DNA of 64,000 nucleotides from VBDM01 sp035499735 (GCA_035499735.1 DATJYC010000001.1:1-64000), one strand, 5' to 3'. Shown: positions 8,166 through 16,772, counted from the first letter of the stretch. Notes: generated by a model not told the origin, from the letters alone. Numbers and translations: made by a program.

Positions 8166-8537
8166 ATGGGCAAGAACAAGAAGATCCGCTGGCGCGCCGA
8201 GCCTGAGCCGCACAACTATCCCGCCGCCGAGTCGTACCTGAGTCTTATCTACGATGCTCCCTCGGCCAGGCGGCTCGTTCAACAGCTGCGCCGCGCACGA
8301 GTTTCCACCTTTAAATCGAAGGATATCTTCCGCGCTTCCGGCCTCTCGCTCCTGGGCGTCAGCAACTCCCACCTCCAGCGCGACCGCGAGAAGATCAGGG
8401 AGGGCGAGAAGCTCTCTCCGCTGCTCCTCGTTCGCCACCCGGCATTGGGCAAGATGATCGTCGCGGACGGCTACCACCGCCTGTGCGCGGTCTACTCGTT
8501 CGACGAGGACGCCGAGATCCCCTGCAAGATCGTCTAG
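8166..8537 (+). CDS. Small ParB/Srx-like domain protein of unknown role
   Basis: The protein has 123 residues. It has a basic start (MGKNKKIRWR), a helical middle, and a C-terminal half like the ParB/sulfiredoxin N-terminal fold: a partner-residue segment LSPLLLVRHPALGKMIV followed by ADGYHRLCAVY, which resembles the ParB DGxHRxxA nucleotide-binding box. It lacks the helix-turn-helix and dimer domain of real ParB, so chromosome partition is unlikely. It begins 17 bases after tRNA-His and ends 3 bases before the AraC-family gene, so the two are probably one operon. The molecular function is unknown. Confidence 0.75.
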   Translation: MGKNKKIRWRAEPEPHNYPAAESYLSLIYDAPSARRLVQQLRRARVSTFKSKDIFRASGLSLLGVSNSHLQRDREKIREGEKLSPLLLVRHPALGKMIVADGYHRLCAVYSFDEDAEIPCKIV

Positions 8538-8540
8538 CCG

Positions 8541-9533
8541 GTGGACGCCCTCTCCGACATGCTCAGGCTGGTAAAGCTCACCGGCGCGGTCTACTTCGCC
8601 GCCGATTTCTCGGCGCCCTGGTGCATCAGCGCCGACGATGAAGCCGCCGGCGGCGCGCTGCCCAAGAGCGAGCACATGATCTTCTTCCATCTGCTCACGC
8701 AGGGAAGCTGCTTCGCCAGGCTCCCCGACGGCGAGTCCGTGCACTTCGAAGCCGGAGACCTGATCGTCCTCCCTCACCAGGACTTTCACGTCATGGGGAG
8801 CGAGCCCGGCCTCGCGCCGGTACCGATCAACGAATTCTTCGTGCCGCCGGCCGCCGGGCAGATCGCCCGGGCAAGCCTCGGCGGCGGCGGGGAAGTCACG
8901 CGCATCGTGTGCGGCTTTCTGTCCCTGGACAAACGCCTCGCGCGGCCGCTCCTCGACCACCTGCCGCGCCTCATCCGGGTCCGGGTCGATCGGGACGAGG
9001 CGGCCGCCTGGCTCGCCAGCTCCGTCAAGCTGACGCTCGCCGAGGAAGCCTCGCCCCGCGCGGGCAGCGGCGTCATGCTGGCCAAGCTGTCGGAACTGAT
9101 GTTCGTCGAGGCTCTTCGGAACTACATCGAGGCGCTGCCTCCCGAGCAGACCGGCTGGCTCGCCGGCCTGCGCGACCGCTACGTCGGCCGCGCGCTCACG
9201 CTGATGCACGCGCGCCCGGCGGAGCCCTGGACCGTCGACTCTCTGGCGAAGGAAGTCGCGCTCTCGCGCTCGGCGCTCGCGCAGCGTTTCACCGAGCTGT
9301 TGGGGCAGCCGCCGATGCAATACCTGACGCGCTGGCGCCTGCAGCTCGCCGCGCAGATGCTGCATTCGGAACACCGCGGCATCGGCGCCGTCGCGAGCGA
9401 CGTCGGCTATGAATCCGAAGCCGCGTTCAACCGCGCGTTCAAGCGCGAGTTCGGCGCGCCGCCCGCCGCCTGGCGCAGGGGCGCTTCGGCCAAGCGCGGG
9501 CCCCCGCGGCGCCGGCTTACTTCCCCCGCATGA
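8541..9533 (+). CDS. AraC-family transcriptional regulator with cupin N-domain
   Basis: The protein has 330 residues. The N-terminal cupin-type effector domain (DFSAPWCISADD...FHLLTQGSCFARL...FEAGDLIVLPH) is of the Cupin_6 type. The C-terminal AraC double helix-turn-helix runs from about residue 215 (ALTLMHARPAEPWTVDSLA, then the QYLTRWRLQLAAQ linker and VGYESEAAFNRAFKREFG). A GTG start lies 3 bases after the ParB-like gene. It probably binds DNA in response to a small molecule; the target is unknown, with the upstream partner or the UbiD-family gene as possibilities. Its 3' end overlaps the facing M48 gene by 17 bases. Confidence 0.9.
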   Translation: MDALSDMLRLVKLTGAVYFAADFSAPWCISADDEAAGGALPKSEHMIFFHLLTQGSCFARLPDGESVHFEAGDLIVLPHQDFHVMGSEPGLAPVPINEFFVPPAAGQIARASLGGGGEVTRIVCGFLSLDKRLARPLLDHLPRLIRVRVDRDEAAAWLASSVKLTLAEEASPRAGSGVMLAKLSELMFVEALRNYIEALPPEQTGWLAGLRDRYVGRALTLMHARPAEPWTVDSLAKEVALSRSALAQRFTELLGQPPMQYLTRWRLQLAAQMLHSEHRGIGAVASDVGYESEAAFNRAFKREFGAPPAAWRRGASAKRGPPRRRLTSPA

Positions 9534-10350
9534 CCCCAGCGTAGCGGTCGGCCGCCTGCGGCTGCGACGCGTAGCGATCCATGCGATTGCCCATGGCGCG
9601 CTCGAGCGCATCCAGACGCGCTCCCGGGTCCGGGTGCGTCTCGAACATCAGGGCCAGATTGGAGTCCTTGGGATTTGAAGCCTGCAGCATCTGCACCACC
9701 GAGGGAAGCCCGTACGGGTCGTACCCGGCACGCGCCGCGATGACGACGCCCATGCGGTCGGCCTCGAACTCGTCGTCCTTGTCCAGGCCGCGCAGCATGA
9801 CCTCCTTCATGCCGCTCACCAGCTTCTCCTTCGCTGCCGCGCTGCGCTGCTGGTCGAGGTACATCGACAGGACATTGGCCCCCGCCTCCATCCCCTTTCC
9901 CTTCTTCATCGCGGTGAGGTGATGCTTCTTCACGACGTGGGCGATCTCGTGCGCGAGCACGCCCGCGAGCTCGGCCTCGTTCCGCAGGCGCTCGAGCAGG
10001 CCGCGGCTGATCAGCACGTAGCCTCCCGGAGTCGAGAAGGCGTTCACCGTGCCCGTATCGAGCACGCCGAACTGCCAGTTGAGGCCGGGGCGCTCCGAAT
10101 TGAGCGACAGCCAACGTCCCACGCGATTGACGTAGCGCTCGACCTCCGGGTTGGCGAGCAGCGGCCCCGTGCCGAGGAGGACGGCGGCGTATTCGGCGCC
10201 GATCTGGGCTTCCTCTTTCTCGTTGACGTCGCGGGTCGCGTCCCGGATGTTCTTTCCCGTCTCGATCAGTTTGTTGATGTTCAGATTGAACTGGGCCGCG
10301 GCGGTGGCCGAGACGAGAGCCAGAGCGAATGCGAGAAGAGCCCGTGTCAT
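9517..10350 (-). CDS. Secreted M48-family zinc metalloprotease
   Basis: The protein has 277 residues with a signal peptide (MTRALLAFALALVSATAAAQ). The HEIAH zinc motif lies at 134-138 and a third-ligand box FEADRMG follows some 50 residues later, as in BepA/LoiP-type periplasmic M48 proteases. It probably degrades or refolds misfolded envelope proteins. The ATG overlaps the stop of the SH3 gene by four bases (ATGA), so translation is likely coupled. It ends tail to tail with the AraC-family gene. Confidence 0.9.
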   Translation of the reverse strand: MTRALLAFALALVSATAAAQFNLNINKLIETGKNIRDATRDVNEKEEAQIGAEYAAVLLGTGPLLANPEVERYVNRVGRWLSLNSERPGLNWQFGVLDTGTVNAFSTPGGYVLISRGLLERLRNEAELAGVLAHEIAHVVKKHHLTAMKKGKGMEAGANVLSMYLDQQRSAAAKEKLVSGMKEVMLRGLDKDDEFEADRMGVVIAARAGYDPYGLPSVVQMLQASNPKDSNLALMFETHPDPGARLDALERAMGNRMDRYASQPQAADRYAGVMRGK

Positions 10351-10832
10351 TTCGGCGCCTGGAGATAGTCGATCTTCTGGCTCTTCAGCAGCGGGTTGCT
10401 GGCGGCGAACTTCTCGGCGTCGCCCTTGCTCGCGGAGAAGCCGGCAAGCTTCTTCAGCTCCTCGGGGTTGGGCTTCGCGTTCTTGATGTCCTCCTTGTCC
10501 AGGCCGCGCACGCCCGTGGTGACGGTCTGTCCCGAGGAGCCCGTGCGCGCGACGGAGAAGAGCGATCTCAGCCCCGAGGCGAAGCTCGACTGGCCGGAGT
10601 TCATGCGGATCGACAGCATCCGCACCCAGCCCGAGAGCGCTCCCGATTCGACCTGCATCCACCCGCCCTGGCGAGCGAGCACCTTGACCTGCGCCTTCTC
10701 CGCCAGCGTGCCCACGGTCTGCGCGTCGCTGAACGGCTCCTTCTTCACCTCGGTGTCGCGCACCGCGAACCCGGTCTCCTGCGCGAAAGCCGGCGCGGCG
10801 GCGAGCAGGCAAAGAAGGACCGCGATCCTCAT
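10347..10832 (-). CDS. Periplasmic SH3-like domain protein
   Basis: The 161-residue protein starts with a signal peptide (MRIAVLLCLLAAAPAFAQ). A bacterial SH3 domain follows (VRDTEVKKEPFSDAQTVGTL ... GGWMQVESGALSGWVRM). The C-terminal half is Lys/Asp-rich and helical without a recognised domain. Bacterial SH3 domains bind peptidoglycan or protein partners. It overlaps the cyclase stop and the M48 start by four bases each, which points to a joint role with both. Confidence 0.82.
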   Translation of the reverse strand: MRIAVLLCLLAAAPAFAQETGFAVRDTEVKKEPFSDAQTVGTLAEKAQVKVLARQGGWMQVESGALSGWVRMLSIRMNSGQSSFASGLRSLFSVARTGSSGQTVTTGVRGLDKEDIKNAKPNPEELKKLAGFSASKGDAEKFAASNPLLKSQKIDYLQAPK

Positions 10833-12667
10833 GCGGACCCGGCCCGAGGCTCGAACAGCTCGACTTCCTGGGTTCTCCCTTTCACCTTGTAGGACCCGCG
10901 CGAGGCGAATGTGAACGAATTATGGCACGCGGCCATGGTCTCGCGGGAGACCAGGATGCGGCAATGCGCATCCTTCGTCAGGCCTTCGATGCGGCTCGCC
11001 AGGTTCACGGCGTCCCCGATCGCCGTGTAGTCCAGCTTCTGCTCGGCGCCGATGAACCCGACCACCGCGGAGCCGGAGTGGATGCCGATTCCCACGTCGA
11101 ACTCCGCGGCCTCGCCCAGCTCGCGCTTGAACGCGAGCAGCACCTGCTCCATCTCGAGCGCGGCGGCGACGGCGTGCTCGGCGTGGCGCGCATCGTCGAT
11201 CGGCGCGCCCCAGAACGCCATGATGCAGTCGCCGATGAACTTGTCGAGCGTGCCGCCGTGGCGGAATACGACCGCCACCTGCCGCGAGAAATAGCGGTTG
11301 AGCAGCGCGACGATCTCCTGCGGCGGACGCGTCTCGGACAGCGTGGTGAAGCCGCGGATATCCGAGAACAGGATGGACATCTGCCGCGTCTTCCCAGACA
11401 GCGACTCGATCGTCTCGCCCTGGTCGACGATCTGCTTCACGACGGCGGGGTTGAGGAAGCGCGAGAACAGGCGCACCGCCTGCTCCCGCGTGCGCTTCTC
11501 GCGAAGGTACGCGAGCATGGTGCCGAATAGGTAGAGCGCCCACGCGAACCCGAGCGGCACGGTCACAGGCAGCAGAAGCCCGGCGCCCAGCGCGGCGTAT
11601 TGCGCGCCGAACAGGCCCGCGGAGACCGCGGCGAGCGCCACGCCGGTCTCGACGGCGTTGTGCCTGATATGGAACGCCGCGAACACTAGCGCGAGAAGCA
11701 CTGCCGCGATCGCCATGCGCGCATACTCCGGTGCGACTCTCATCGCCCGCCCGTTCTTCAGGTTGTCGATCGCCGTGGCGAGGATCTCGACGCCTGGATG
11801 CGTGTTCGACATCGGGGTGACGCGCAGGTCGCCGAGTGCCGACGCGGTCGCGCCGACGACCACGATCATGTCCTTCAGCTCGTCCGCCGGGCGCGCGCGC
11901 TGCTTGCGGGCGAAGTCCTCGTAAAGATCGGCGAAGGAGATGCGCGGGTACGCGCCCGGCGCCCCCCGCCAGTCCAGGATGATGGCCTCGTCGTCGGGAA
12001 CCGGCGCCCCGAGGCCGCGGGCCACGCGCGCCGGGAGCGAGGGCAGCCTCCAGCCGTACGCCGGCATCGCCACCCAGTAGCGCCGGCCGACGTCGTCGCG
12101 GTCGGGAAGAAAGTTGATGAGGCCCGAGCGCCGCCAGTGCTCCTCGTCGAGCGCCTTGGGCGGAAGAAGATTGATGCGCGCATCGGGCTGCGCCGCGGGA
12201 CCGCGTTCGAGTCCCAGGACCTCGGCGACCTGGGCGGCCGGGGCGCCCTGGGCATCGCCCGCCGGGTCGAGGCGCACCATCGAGAAATAGACGTTCTCCA
12301 GCCCCTTGAGGGTCCGGTTGAAGCTGCGGTCGAACTCGGGGTCGCGCGCGTCGGCTTCGCTGAAGAGGATGTCGAACACGATTGCCCGCGGCTTCTGCGC
12401 CTCGATCCCGCGGACGAGGTCCGCGTAGACGGAACGCGGCCAGGGGAATTTGCCCGCCGCGTCCTGCATGCGGTCCAGACTCAAGTCGTCGATGTCGACG
12501 ATCACGATGTCGGCGTCGGGCGCGAGCGCGCGGCCGTGGATACGCACCAGGAGATCCGATACCCGGCCTTCCACGCCCTGAAGCAGGTTCAGTTTCCCGA
12601 TCTCGACCAGAGCGACGAGGAGCAGGAGCGCGGCGGCTGCCTGAAAAGGTCGGTCGCGTACGCTCAC
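10829..12667 (-). CDS. CHASE2-domain class III adenylate cyclase
   Basis: The protein has 612 residues. An N-terminal membrane segment is followed by an extracytoplasmic CHASE2 sensor domain (about residues 40-310; IVIVDIDDLSLDRM, FDILFSE, and NTHPGVEILATAIDNL near its end). Then come three membrane segments and a C-terminal class III cyclase domain (from about 410). The metal Asp lies in LFSDIRGFT. The Lys of LDKFIGDCIMAFWGAP and the Asp/Thr region of LDYTAIGDAVNLASRIE favour ATP over GTP as substrate. It would make cAMP in response to an envelope signal. The next two genes overlap it by four bases each. Confidence 0.92.
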   Translation of the reverse strand: MSVRDRPFQAAAALLLLVALVEIGKLNLLQGVEGRVSDLLVRIHGRALAPDADIVIVDIDDLSLDRMQDAAGKFPWPRSVYADLVRGIEAQKPRAIVFDILFSEADARDPEFDRSFNRTLKGLENVYFSMVRLDPAGDAQGAPAAQVAEVLGLERGPAAQPDARINLLPPKALDEEHWRRSGLINFLPDRDDVGRRYWVAMPAYGWRLPSLPARVARGLGAPVPDDEAIILDWRGAPGAYPRISFADLYEDFARKQRARPADELKDMIVVVGATASALGDLRVTPMSNTHPGVEILATAIDNLKNGRAMRVAPEYARMAIAAVLLALVFAAFHIRHNAVETGVALAAVSAGLFGAQYAALGAGLLLPVTVPLGFAWALYLFGTMLAYLREKRTREQAVRLFSRFLNPAVVKQIVDQGETIESLSGKTRQMSILFSDIRGFTTLSETRPPQEIVALLNRYFSRQVAVVFRHGGTLDKFIGDCIMAFWGAPIDDARHAEHAVAAALEMEQVLLAFKRELGEAAEFDVGIGIHSGSAVVGFIGAEQKLDYTAIGDAVNLASRIEGLTKDAHCRILVSRETMAACHNSFTFASRGSYKVKGRTQEVELFEPRAGSA

Positions 12668-12677
12668 CGGCCGCTCT

Positions 12678-13382
12678 TCAGCGCTTCTGATACTGCGTCG
12701 CGCCGAACAGGATCTCGCGCGCCCGTGCGTCGTACTGGCCTGCGGGCGTGGTCTGGACCTCGGCGAGGGTCTTCAGCGCGCGCTGGACGGCCGGTCGCGC
12801 GTGGATTCCGTCGAACCAGGCCTTGATCTTCGGGAACTCCGCCCAATCGATTCCGTTGCGCTCGCTGTTGCGAAGCCAGGGGAAGATCGAGATGTCGGCG
12901 ATCGAGTACTCGGGCCCGGCGAAGTACGCGGCCTCCGACAGACGCTTTTCCATCACGCCGTGCAGCCGTCTTACCTCGTTGCCGTAGCGCTTCATCGCGT
13001 ACTCGATCTTCTCCGGCACGGCGTTGCTGCGGAAGTGGCCCGACTGTCCCATCATCGGTCCGATGTTGCCCATCTGGAACATGAGCCACTGCAGCGCCAC
13101 GTACCTGCCGCGGTCGTCGCCAGGCAGAAGCTTGCCGCTCTTGGCGGCCAGGTAGACGAGGATCGCGCCCGACTCGAACACCGAGATCGGCTTGCCGTCC
13201 GGCCCGTCCGGGTCGACGATCGCCGGAATCTTGTTGTTCGGGCTGATCCTCAGGAATTCCGGCCCGAACTGCTCGCCCCTCCGGATGTTCACCGGACGGA
13301 TCTCGTGCTCGAGGCCGGTCTCCTCGAGCATGATGTGGATCTTGTGGCCGTTGGGCGTGGGCCATGTATACACTTCGATCAT
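12678..13382 (-). CDS. Glutathione S-transferase, YfcG/YghU-like
   Basis: The protein has 234 residues. The N-terminal thioredoxin-like domain begins MIEVYTWPTPNGHKIHIMLE and has the ISPNNKIPAIVDPDG and FESGAILVYLA glutathione sites. The helical C-terminal domain includes YSIADISIFPW. The TxNGxK pattern is that of nu-class GSTs with disulfide-bond reductase activity. The first ATG with this fold, at 13382, is chosen; the open frame upstream runs into the tRNA genes. It is the first gene of the minus-strand operon with the cyclase, SH3 and M48 genes. Confidence 0.9.
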   Translation of the reverse strand: MIEVYTWPTPNGHKIHIMLEETGLEHEIRPVNIRRGEQFGPEFLRISPNNKIPAIVDPDGPDGKPISVFESGAILVYLAAKSGKLLPGDDRGRYVALQWLMFQMGNIGPMMGQSGHFRSNAVPEKIEYAMKRYGNEVRRLHGVMEKRLSEAAYFAGPEYSIADISIFPWLRNSERNGIDWAEFPKIKAWFDGIHARPAVQRALKTLAEVQTTPAGQYDARAREILFGATQYQKR

Positions 13383-13414
13383 CCTCTTCCCTTTCGCTGG
13401 ACCTACAGGAGAAC

Positions 13415-13492
13415 TGGCGCGCCCGGCGGGACTCGAACCCACAACCCCCAGCTTAGAAGGCTGGTGCTCTATCCAGGTTGAGCTACGGGCAC
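13415..13492 (-). tRNA. tRNA-Arg(TCT)
   Basis: On the minus strand, acceptor GTGCCCG pairs with CGGGCGC (one G-U). The anticodon arm is CCAGC-CTTCTAA-GCTGG with TCT. The T-loop is GGTTCGAGTCC, and CCA is encoded (13415-13417). Confidence 0.95.
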
Positions 13493-13536
13493 GTGAAGCT
13501 TCGTGCCGCGGCCTCCACTCATCGGCCGCGAGAATC

Positions 13537-13613
13537 TGGTCGGGGTGGAGAGATTTGAACTCCCGACATCTTGCTCCCAAAGCAAGCGCGCTACCAGGCT
13601 GCGCTACACCCCG
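13537..13613 (-). tRNA. tRNA-Pro(TGG)
   Basis: On the minus strand, acceptor CGGGGTG pairs perfectly with CACCCCG. The anticodon arm is CTTGC-TTTGGGA-GCAAG with TGG. CCA is encoded (13537-13539). It lies 44 bases upstream of tRNA-Arg in the same direction. Confidence 0.95.
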
Positions 13614-13715
13614 CGGGTGTCGCATATTACGCCTGCCCGCGCATCAGGGTCAACGCGCCGCGACTCTCGCTGACCGGGTGAGAACCGCTTGCGGATTTGC
13701 GATTTCTGGTATCAA

Positions 13716-14171
13716 ATGATTTCTCGGGAGCGCAACGCGGAGTCCGCAATTTTGGAACTGCTGTCCAAGGCTTTTCCCCCCTATGTACCGAAGAAGGGCG
13801 AGGAGTACATGTGCCTCCCGCAGCGCACGCATTTCAGGAAGATGCTGTCGGCGCTGAAGGTGGAGCTGTCGCGCGACATCGACCGCACCGTGCACGAAAT
13901 GCAGGACGACGCGACGGTGTTCGCGGACCCCAACGACCGCGCCAGCCAGGAGTCGGACATCTCGCTAGAGCTGCGCAACCGCGACCGCGAGCGCAAGCTC
14001 ATCCGGAAGATCGACGAGACGATCGCGCGTATCGACAAGAACGACTACGGCTATTGCGAGAAATGCGGCATCGAGATCGGCCTCAAGCGCCTCGAGGCGA
14101 GGCCGACCGCGAGCCTGTGCATCGACTGCAAGACGCTGGACGAGCAGCGAGAGAGGCAGAGCGGGAAGTAG
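13716..14171 (+). CDS. dksA: DksA/TraR-family zinc-finger regulator
   Basis: DksA binds the RNA polymerase secondary channel and works with ppGpp in the stringent response. The protein has 151 residues. The core is EEYMCLPQRTHFRKML, then a coiled coil with the tip region DPNDRASQESD, then ELRNRDRERKLIRKI and a C4 zinc finger (YCEKC...LCIDC). All four zinc cysteines are kept. The ATG at 13716 is preferred; an upstream TTG at 13689 is possible. The N-terminus before EEYM is variable in the family. The gene faces pnp, 19 bases away. Confidence 0.9.
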   Translation: MISRERNAESAILELLSKAFPPYVPKKGEEYMCLPQRTHFRKMLSALKVELSRDIDRTVHEMQDDATVFADPNDRASQESDISLELRNRDRERKLIRKIDETIARIDKNDYGYCEKCGIEIGLKRLEARPTASLCIDCKTLDEQRERQSGK

Positions 14172-14190
14172 CCCGCGCCCGGTATTCCCC

Positions 14191-16302
14191 TCAGTGCTGC
14201 GCCGCTGCGGCGGCCTCTTTCACCGCTTTCATGGAGAGGCGCACCCGGCCCTTCTCGTCGGCCTCGAGCACCTTGACCTTCACCTGCTGGCCTTCCTTGA
14301 GATAGTCGGACACGTTGTTGACGCGTTCGTTCGCAATCTGCGAGATGTGCAGCAGGCCGTCCTTGCCGGGCAGCAGCTGCACGATGGCGCCGAAGTCGAG
14401 GAGCTTCAGCACCGTGCCGTCGTAGATCCTGCCGACCTCGACGTCGGCGGTGATGTCCTCGATGCGCTTCTTCGCGGCCTGCCCCCCTTCCGCCGACACG
14501 CAGGCGATCGACACCGTGCCGTCGTCGCTGATCTCGATCGTGGTGCCGGTCTCCTCCTGCAGCGCGCGGATGACAACGCCGCCCTTGCCGATGACGTCGC
14601 GGATCTTCTCCGGGTTGATCTTGATCTTGATGATGCGCGGGGCGAAGCTCGAGATCTCGGCGCGCGAGCCCTCGAGCGCCTGCTTCATGATGCCGAGGAT
14701 GTGGAGCCGCCCTTCGCGCGCCTGCGCGAGCGCAACCTGCATGATCTCCTTGGTGATGCCCTCGATCTTGATGTCCATCTGGAGCGCGGTGATTCCGCCC
14801 TCGGTGCCCGCGACCTTGAAGTCCATGTCGCCGAGGTGGTCCTCGTCGCCCAGGATGTCGGTCAGCACCGCGAAGCGCTTGCCTTCCTTGATGAGGCCCA
14901 TCGCGATGCCCGCGACGTGCGCCTTCATCGGCACGCCCGCGTCCATGAGCGCGAGGCTGCCGCCGCACACCGACGCCATCGACGACGAGCCGTTCGACTC
15001 GGTGATCTCGGAGACCACCCGCATCGAGTAGGCGAATTCCTCCGGGCTCGGAAGCATCGCGACCAGCGCCCGCTTGGCGAGCCGCCCGTGGCCGATCTCG
15101 CGGCGCTTCGGCGACCCCATGCGGCCGGTCTCGCCCGTAGCGTAGGGCGGCATGTTGTAGTGGAGCATGAAGCGTTCCTTGTATTCCCCCATCAGCGCGT
15201 CGATGATCTGCTCGTCGCGCCCGGTGCCGAGCGTCGCCACCACCAGCGCCTGGGTCTCGCCGCGCGTGAACAGCGCGGAGCCGTGAGTGCGCGGAAGAAC
15301 GCCCACGCGCACCGTGACCGGCCGGACGGTGCGCGTATCGCGACCGTCGATGCGCGCCTCGCCGTCGAGAATCTGATTGCGCACGATCTTCGACTCGAGC
15401 GCGAAGCAGATGTCCTTCACGACGTTGGCCTCGGGTCCGCCTTCGGTCCCGACGCCGACCGCCTCGTAGACGCGCTTCCAGATCGCGTCGATCGCCTCCG
15501 AGCGCGCCTGCTTCTGCCTGACCTTGAACGCCGCCCGCAGATCGCCTTCCGACAGCTCCTGGATCTTCTCGACCAGCCCCTGGTCCCTCTCGGCGGGCTT
15601 CCAGTCCCAGTCCGGCTTGGCCGCCTGGTCCGAGAGCTCGAGAATAGCCTGGATCGCGGCTTGCATCTGCTGGTGGCCGAAGACGACCGAACCGAGCATC
15701 ACGTCCTCGGGCAGCTGGGCCGCCTCGGATTCCACCATGAGCACCGCGTGCTGCGTGCCGGCGACCACGAGGTTGAGCTGGCTCTCCTTGAGCTGCGTCG
15801 CGGTGGGGTTGAGGACGTATTCGCCGTTGACGTAGCCCACGCGCGCGGCGCCGATCGGGCCGTTGAACGGAATCCCGGACAGCGTCAGCGCCGCCGACAC
15901 GCCGATCATCGCCGGGATGTCGGGATCGACCTCGGGGTTGCACGACATCACCTGGGCGACGACCTGCACCTCGTTGTAGAAGCCGTCCGGGAACAGGGGG
16001 CGAATGGGCCGGTCGATCAGGCGCGAGGTCAGCGTCTCCTTCTCCGACGGCCTTCCCTCGCGCTTGAAAAACCCGCCGGGGATCTTGCCGGCGGCGTAGG
16101 TCTTCTCGACATAGTCGCAGGTGAGCGGCAGGAAGTCCTGACCCGCCTTCGCCTGCCTGGCGCCGACCACGGTACACAGCACCACGGTGTCGTCCATGTT
16201 CACCACGACGGCGCCATGCGCCTGGCGCGCGATCTCGCCCGTTTCGAGCGTGACCTGGTGCGCTCCATAGGTGAAAGTCTTCTTGATTGGGGCTAGCGCC
16301 AT
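14191..16302 (-). CDS. pnp: Polynucleotide phosphorylase
   Basis: This 703-residue 3'-5' exoribonuclease of the degradosome releases nucleoside diphosphates using phosphate. There are two RNase PH domains (the second with GGSLALMDAGVPMKAHVAGI and DILGDEDHLGDMDFKVAGT). A KH domain (IGKGGVVIRALQEETG) and an S1 domain (GRIYDGTVLKLLDFGAIVQL) follow. The length matches the family. The ATG at 16302 is the only one fitting the N-terminus MALAPIKKTFTYG. The upstream neighbour is rpsO with a 134-base leader rich in hairpins, as in enteric bacteria where RNase III and PNPase control pnp. Confidence 0.98.
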   Translation of the reverse strand: MALAPIKKTFTYGAHQVTLETGEIARQAHGAVVVNMDDTVVLCTVVGARQAKAGQDFLPLTCDYVEKTYAAGKIPGGFFKREGRPSEKETLTSRLIDRPIRPLFPDGFYNEVQVVAQVMSCNPEVDPDIPAMIGVSAALTLSGIPFNGPIGAARVGYVNGEYVLNPTATQLKESQLNLVVAGTQHAVLMVESEAAQLPEDVMLGSVVFGHQQMQAAIQAILELSDQAAKPDWDWKPAERDQGLVEKIQELSEGDLRAAFKVRQKQARSEAIDAIWKRVYEAVGVGTEGGPEANVVKDICFALESKIVRNQILDGEARIDGRDTRTVRPVTVRVGVLPRTHGSALFTRGETQALVVATLGTGRDEQIIDALMGEYKERFMLHYNMPPYATGETGRMGSPKRREIGHGRLAKRALVAMLPSPEEFAYSMRVVSEITESNGSSSMASVCGGSLALMDAGVPMKAHVAGIAMGLIKEGKRFAVLTDILGDEDHLGDMDFKVAGTEGGITALQMDIKIEGITKEIMQVALAQAREGRLHILGIMKQALEGSRAEISSFAPRIIKIKINPEKIRDVIGKGGVVIRALQEETGTTIEISDDGTVSIACVSAEGGQAAKKRIEDITADVEVGRIYDGTVLKLLDFGAIVQLLPGKDGLLHISQIANERVNNVSDYLKEGQQVKVKVLEADEKGRVRLSMKAVKEAAAAAQH

Positions 16303-16326
16303 GATGGTATCGATCCGTTCAGTGAG

Positions 16327-16428
16327 CCCGGGCGACGGCCCGGGGCGATTCTTGGTGAGGGGTGGCACCGGCGAGAAACGCCGTGCCTTGGGAGGAGCTC
16401 GGGGCGCCCGTCAGGATCCATGGGCGCC
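16327..16428 (-). promoter_or_regulatory. pnp leader with three strong hairpins
   Basis: The 134 bases between rpsO and pnp hold three hairpins in minus-strand RNA. One has a perfect 7-bp stem at 16422-16428/16403-16409. One is a 9-bp stem with a bulge at 16364-16387. One has a perfect 7-bp stem and 4-base loop at 16327-16344. None has a U-run, so they are not terminators. By analogy with E. coli they are candidates for RNase III cleavage and PNPase autocontrol. Confidence 0.5.
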
Positions 16429-16436
16429 GAGGAAGG

Positions 16437-16706
16437 TCACTTGCGCAGGCCAAGTTGCTCGATCAGCTGGTGATACTTCCCGTTGTCCTTTCGCTTGAGG
16501 TAGTCGAGCATCTTGCGACGCTGGCTGACGAGCTTCAGCAGCCCGCGGCGCGAATGGTGGTCCTTGACGTGCATCTTGAAGTGATCGGTCAGCCCGTTGA
16601 TGCGGGCCGTGAGCAAGGCGATCTGGACTTCCGGAGAACCCGTGTCACCCGCGGCGCGCTGGTATTGCTGGACGATCTGCGCCTTCTGCGTAACGCTCAC
16701 CGACAT
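16437..16706 (-). CDS. rpsO: 30S ribosomal protein S15
   Basis: The protein has 89 residues, the standard S15 length. It starts MSVSVTQKAQIVQQYQR and contains GDTGSPEVQIALLTARIN and HHSRRGLLKLVSQRRKMLDYL. S15 binds the 16S rRNA central domain early in 30S assembly. It has its own promoter in the gap after truB and is followed by pnp, the usual pair. Confidence 0.99.
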   Translation of the reverse strand: MSVSVTQKAQIVQQYQRAAGDTGSPEVQIALLTARINGLTDHFKMHVKDHHSRRGLLKLVSQRRKMLDYLKRKDNGKYHQLIEQLGLRK

Positions 16707-16742
16707 GCTCTGCTCTGATTTGTCTCTTCGCGAAAGGCGGGC

Positions 16743-16772
16743 ATTTTACCTTGGAATCAGCGCCTTTCACAA
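16743..16772 (-). promoter_or_regulatory. rpsO promoter
   Basis: In minus-strand reading there is TTGTGA, an 18-base spacer, and TAAAAT, in the 79-base gap between truB and rpsO. It fits a sigma70 promoter giving a leader of about 30 bases. Known rpsO genes have their own promoter at this place. Confidence 0.6.

Noticed and set aside
8072..9533. Integrated element at tRNA-His
   Set aside because: No integrase, no repeat of the tRNA 3' end and no composition change were found downstream.
14194..16296. Long open frame opposite pnp
   Set aside because: Antisense shadow of pnp; composition mirrors the coding strand and no domain is recognisable.
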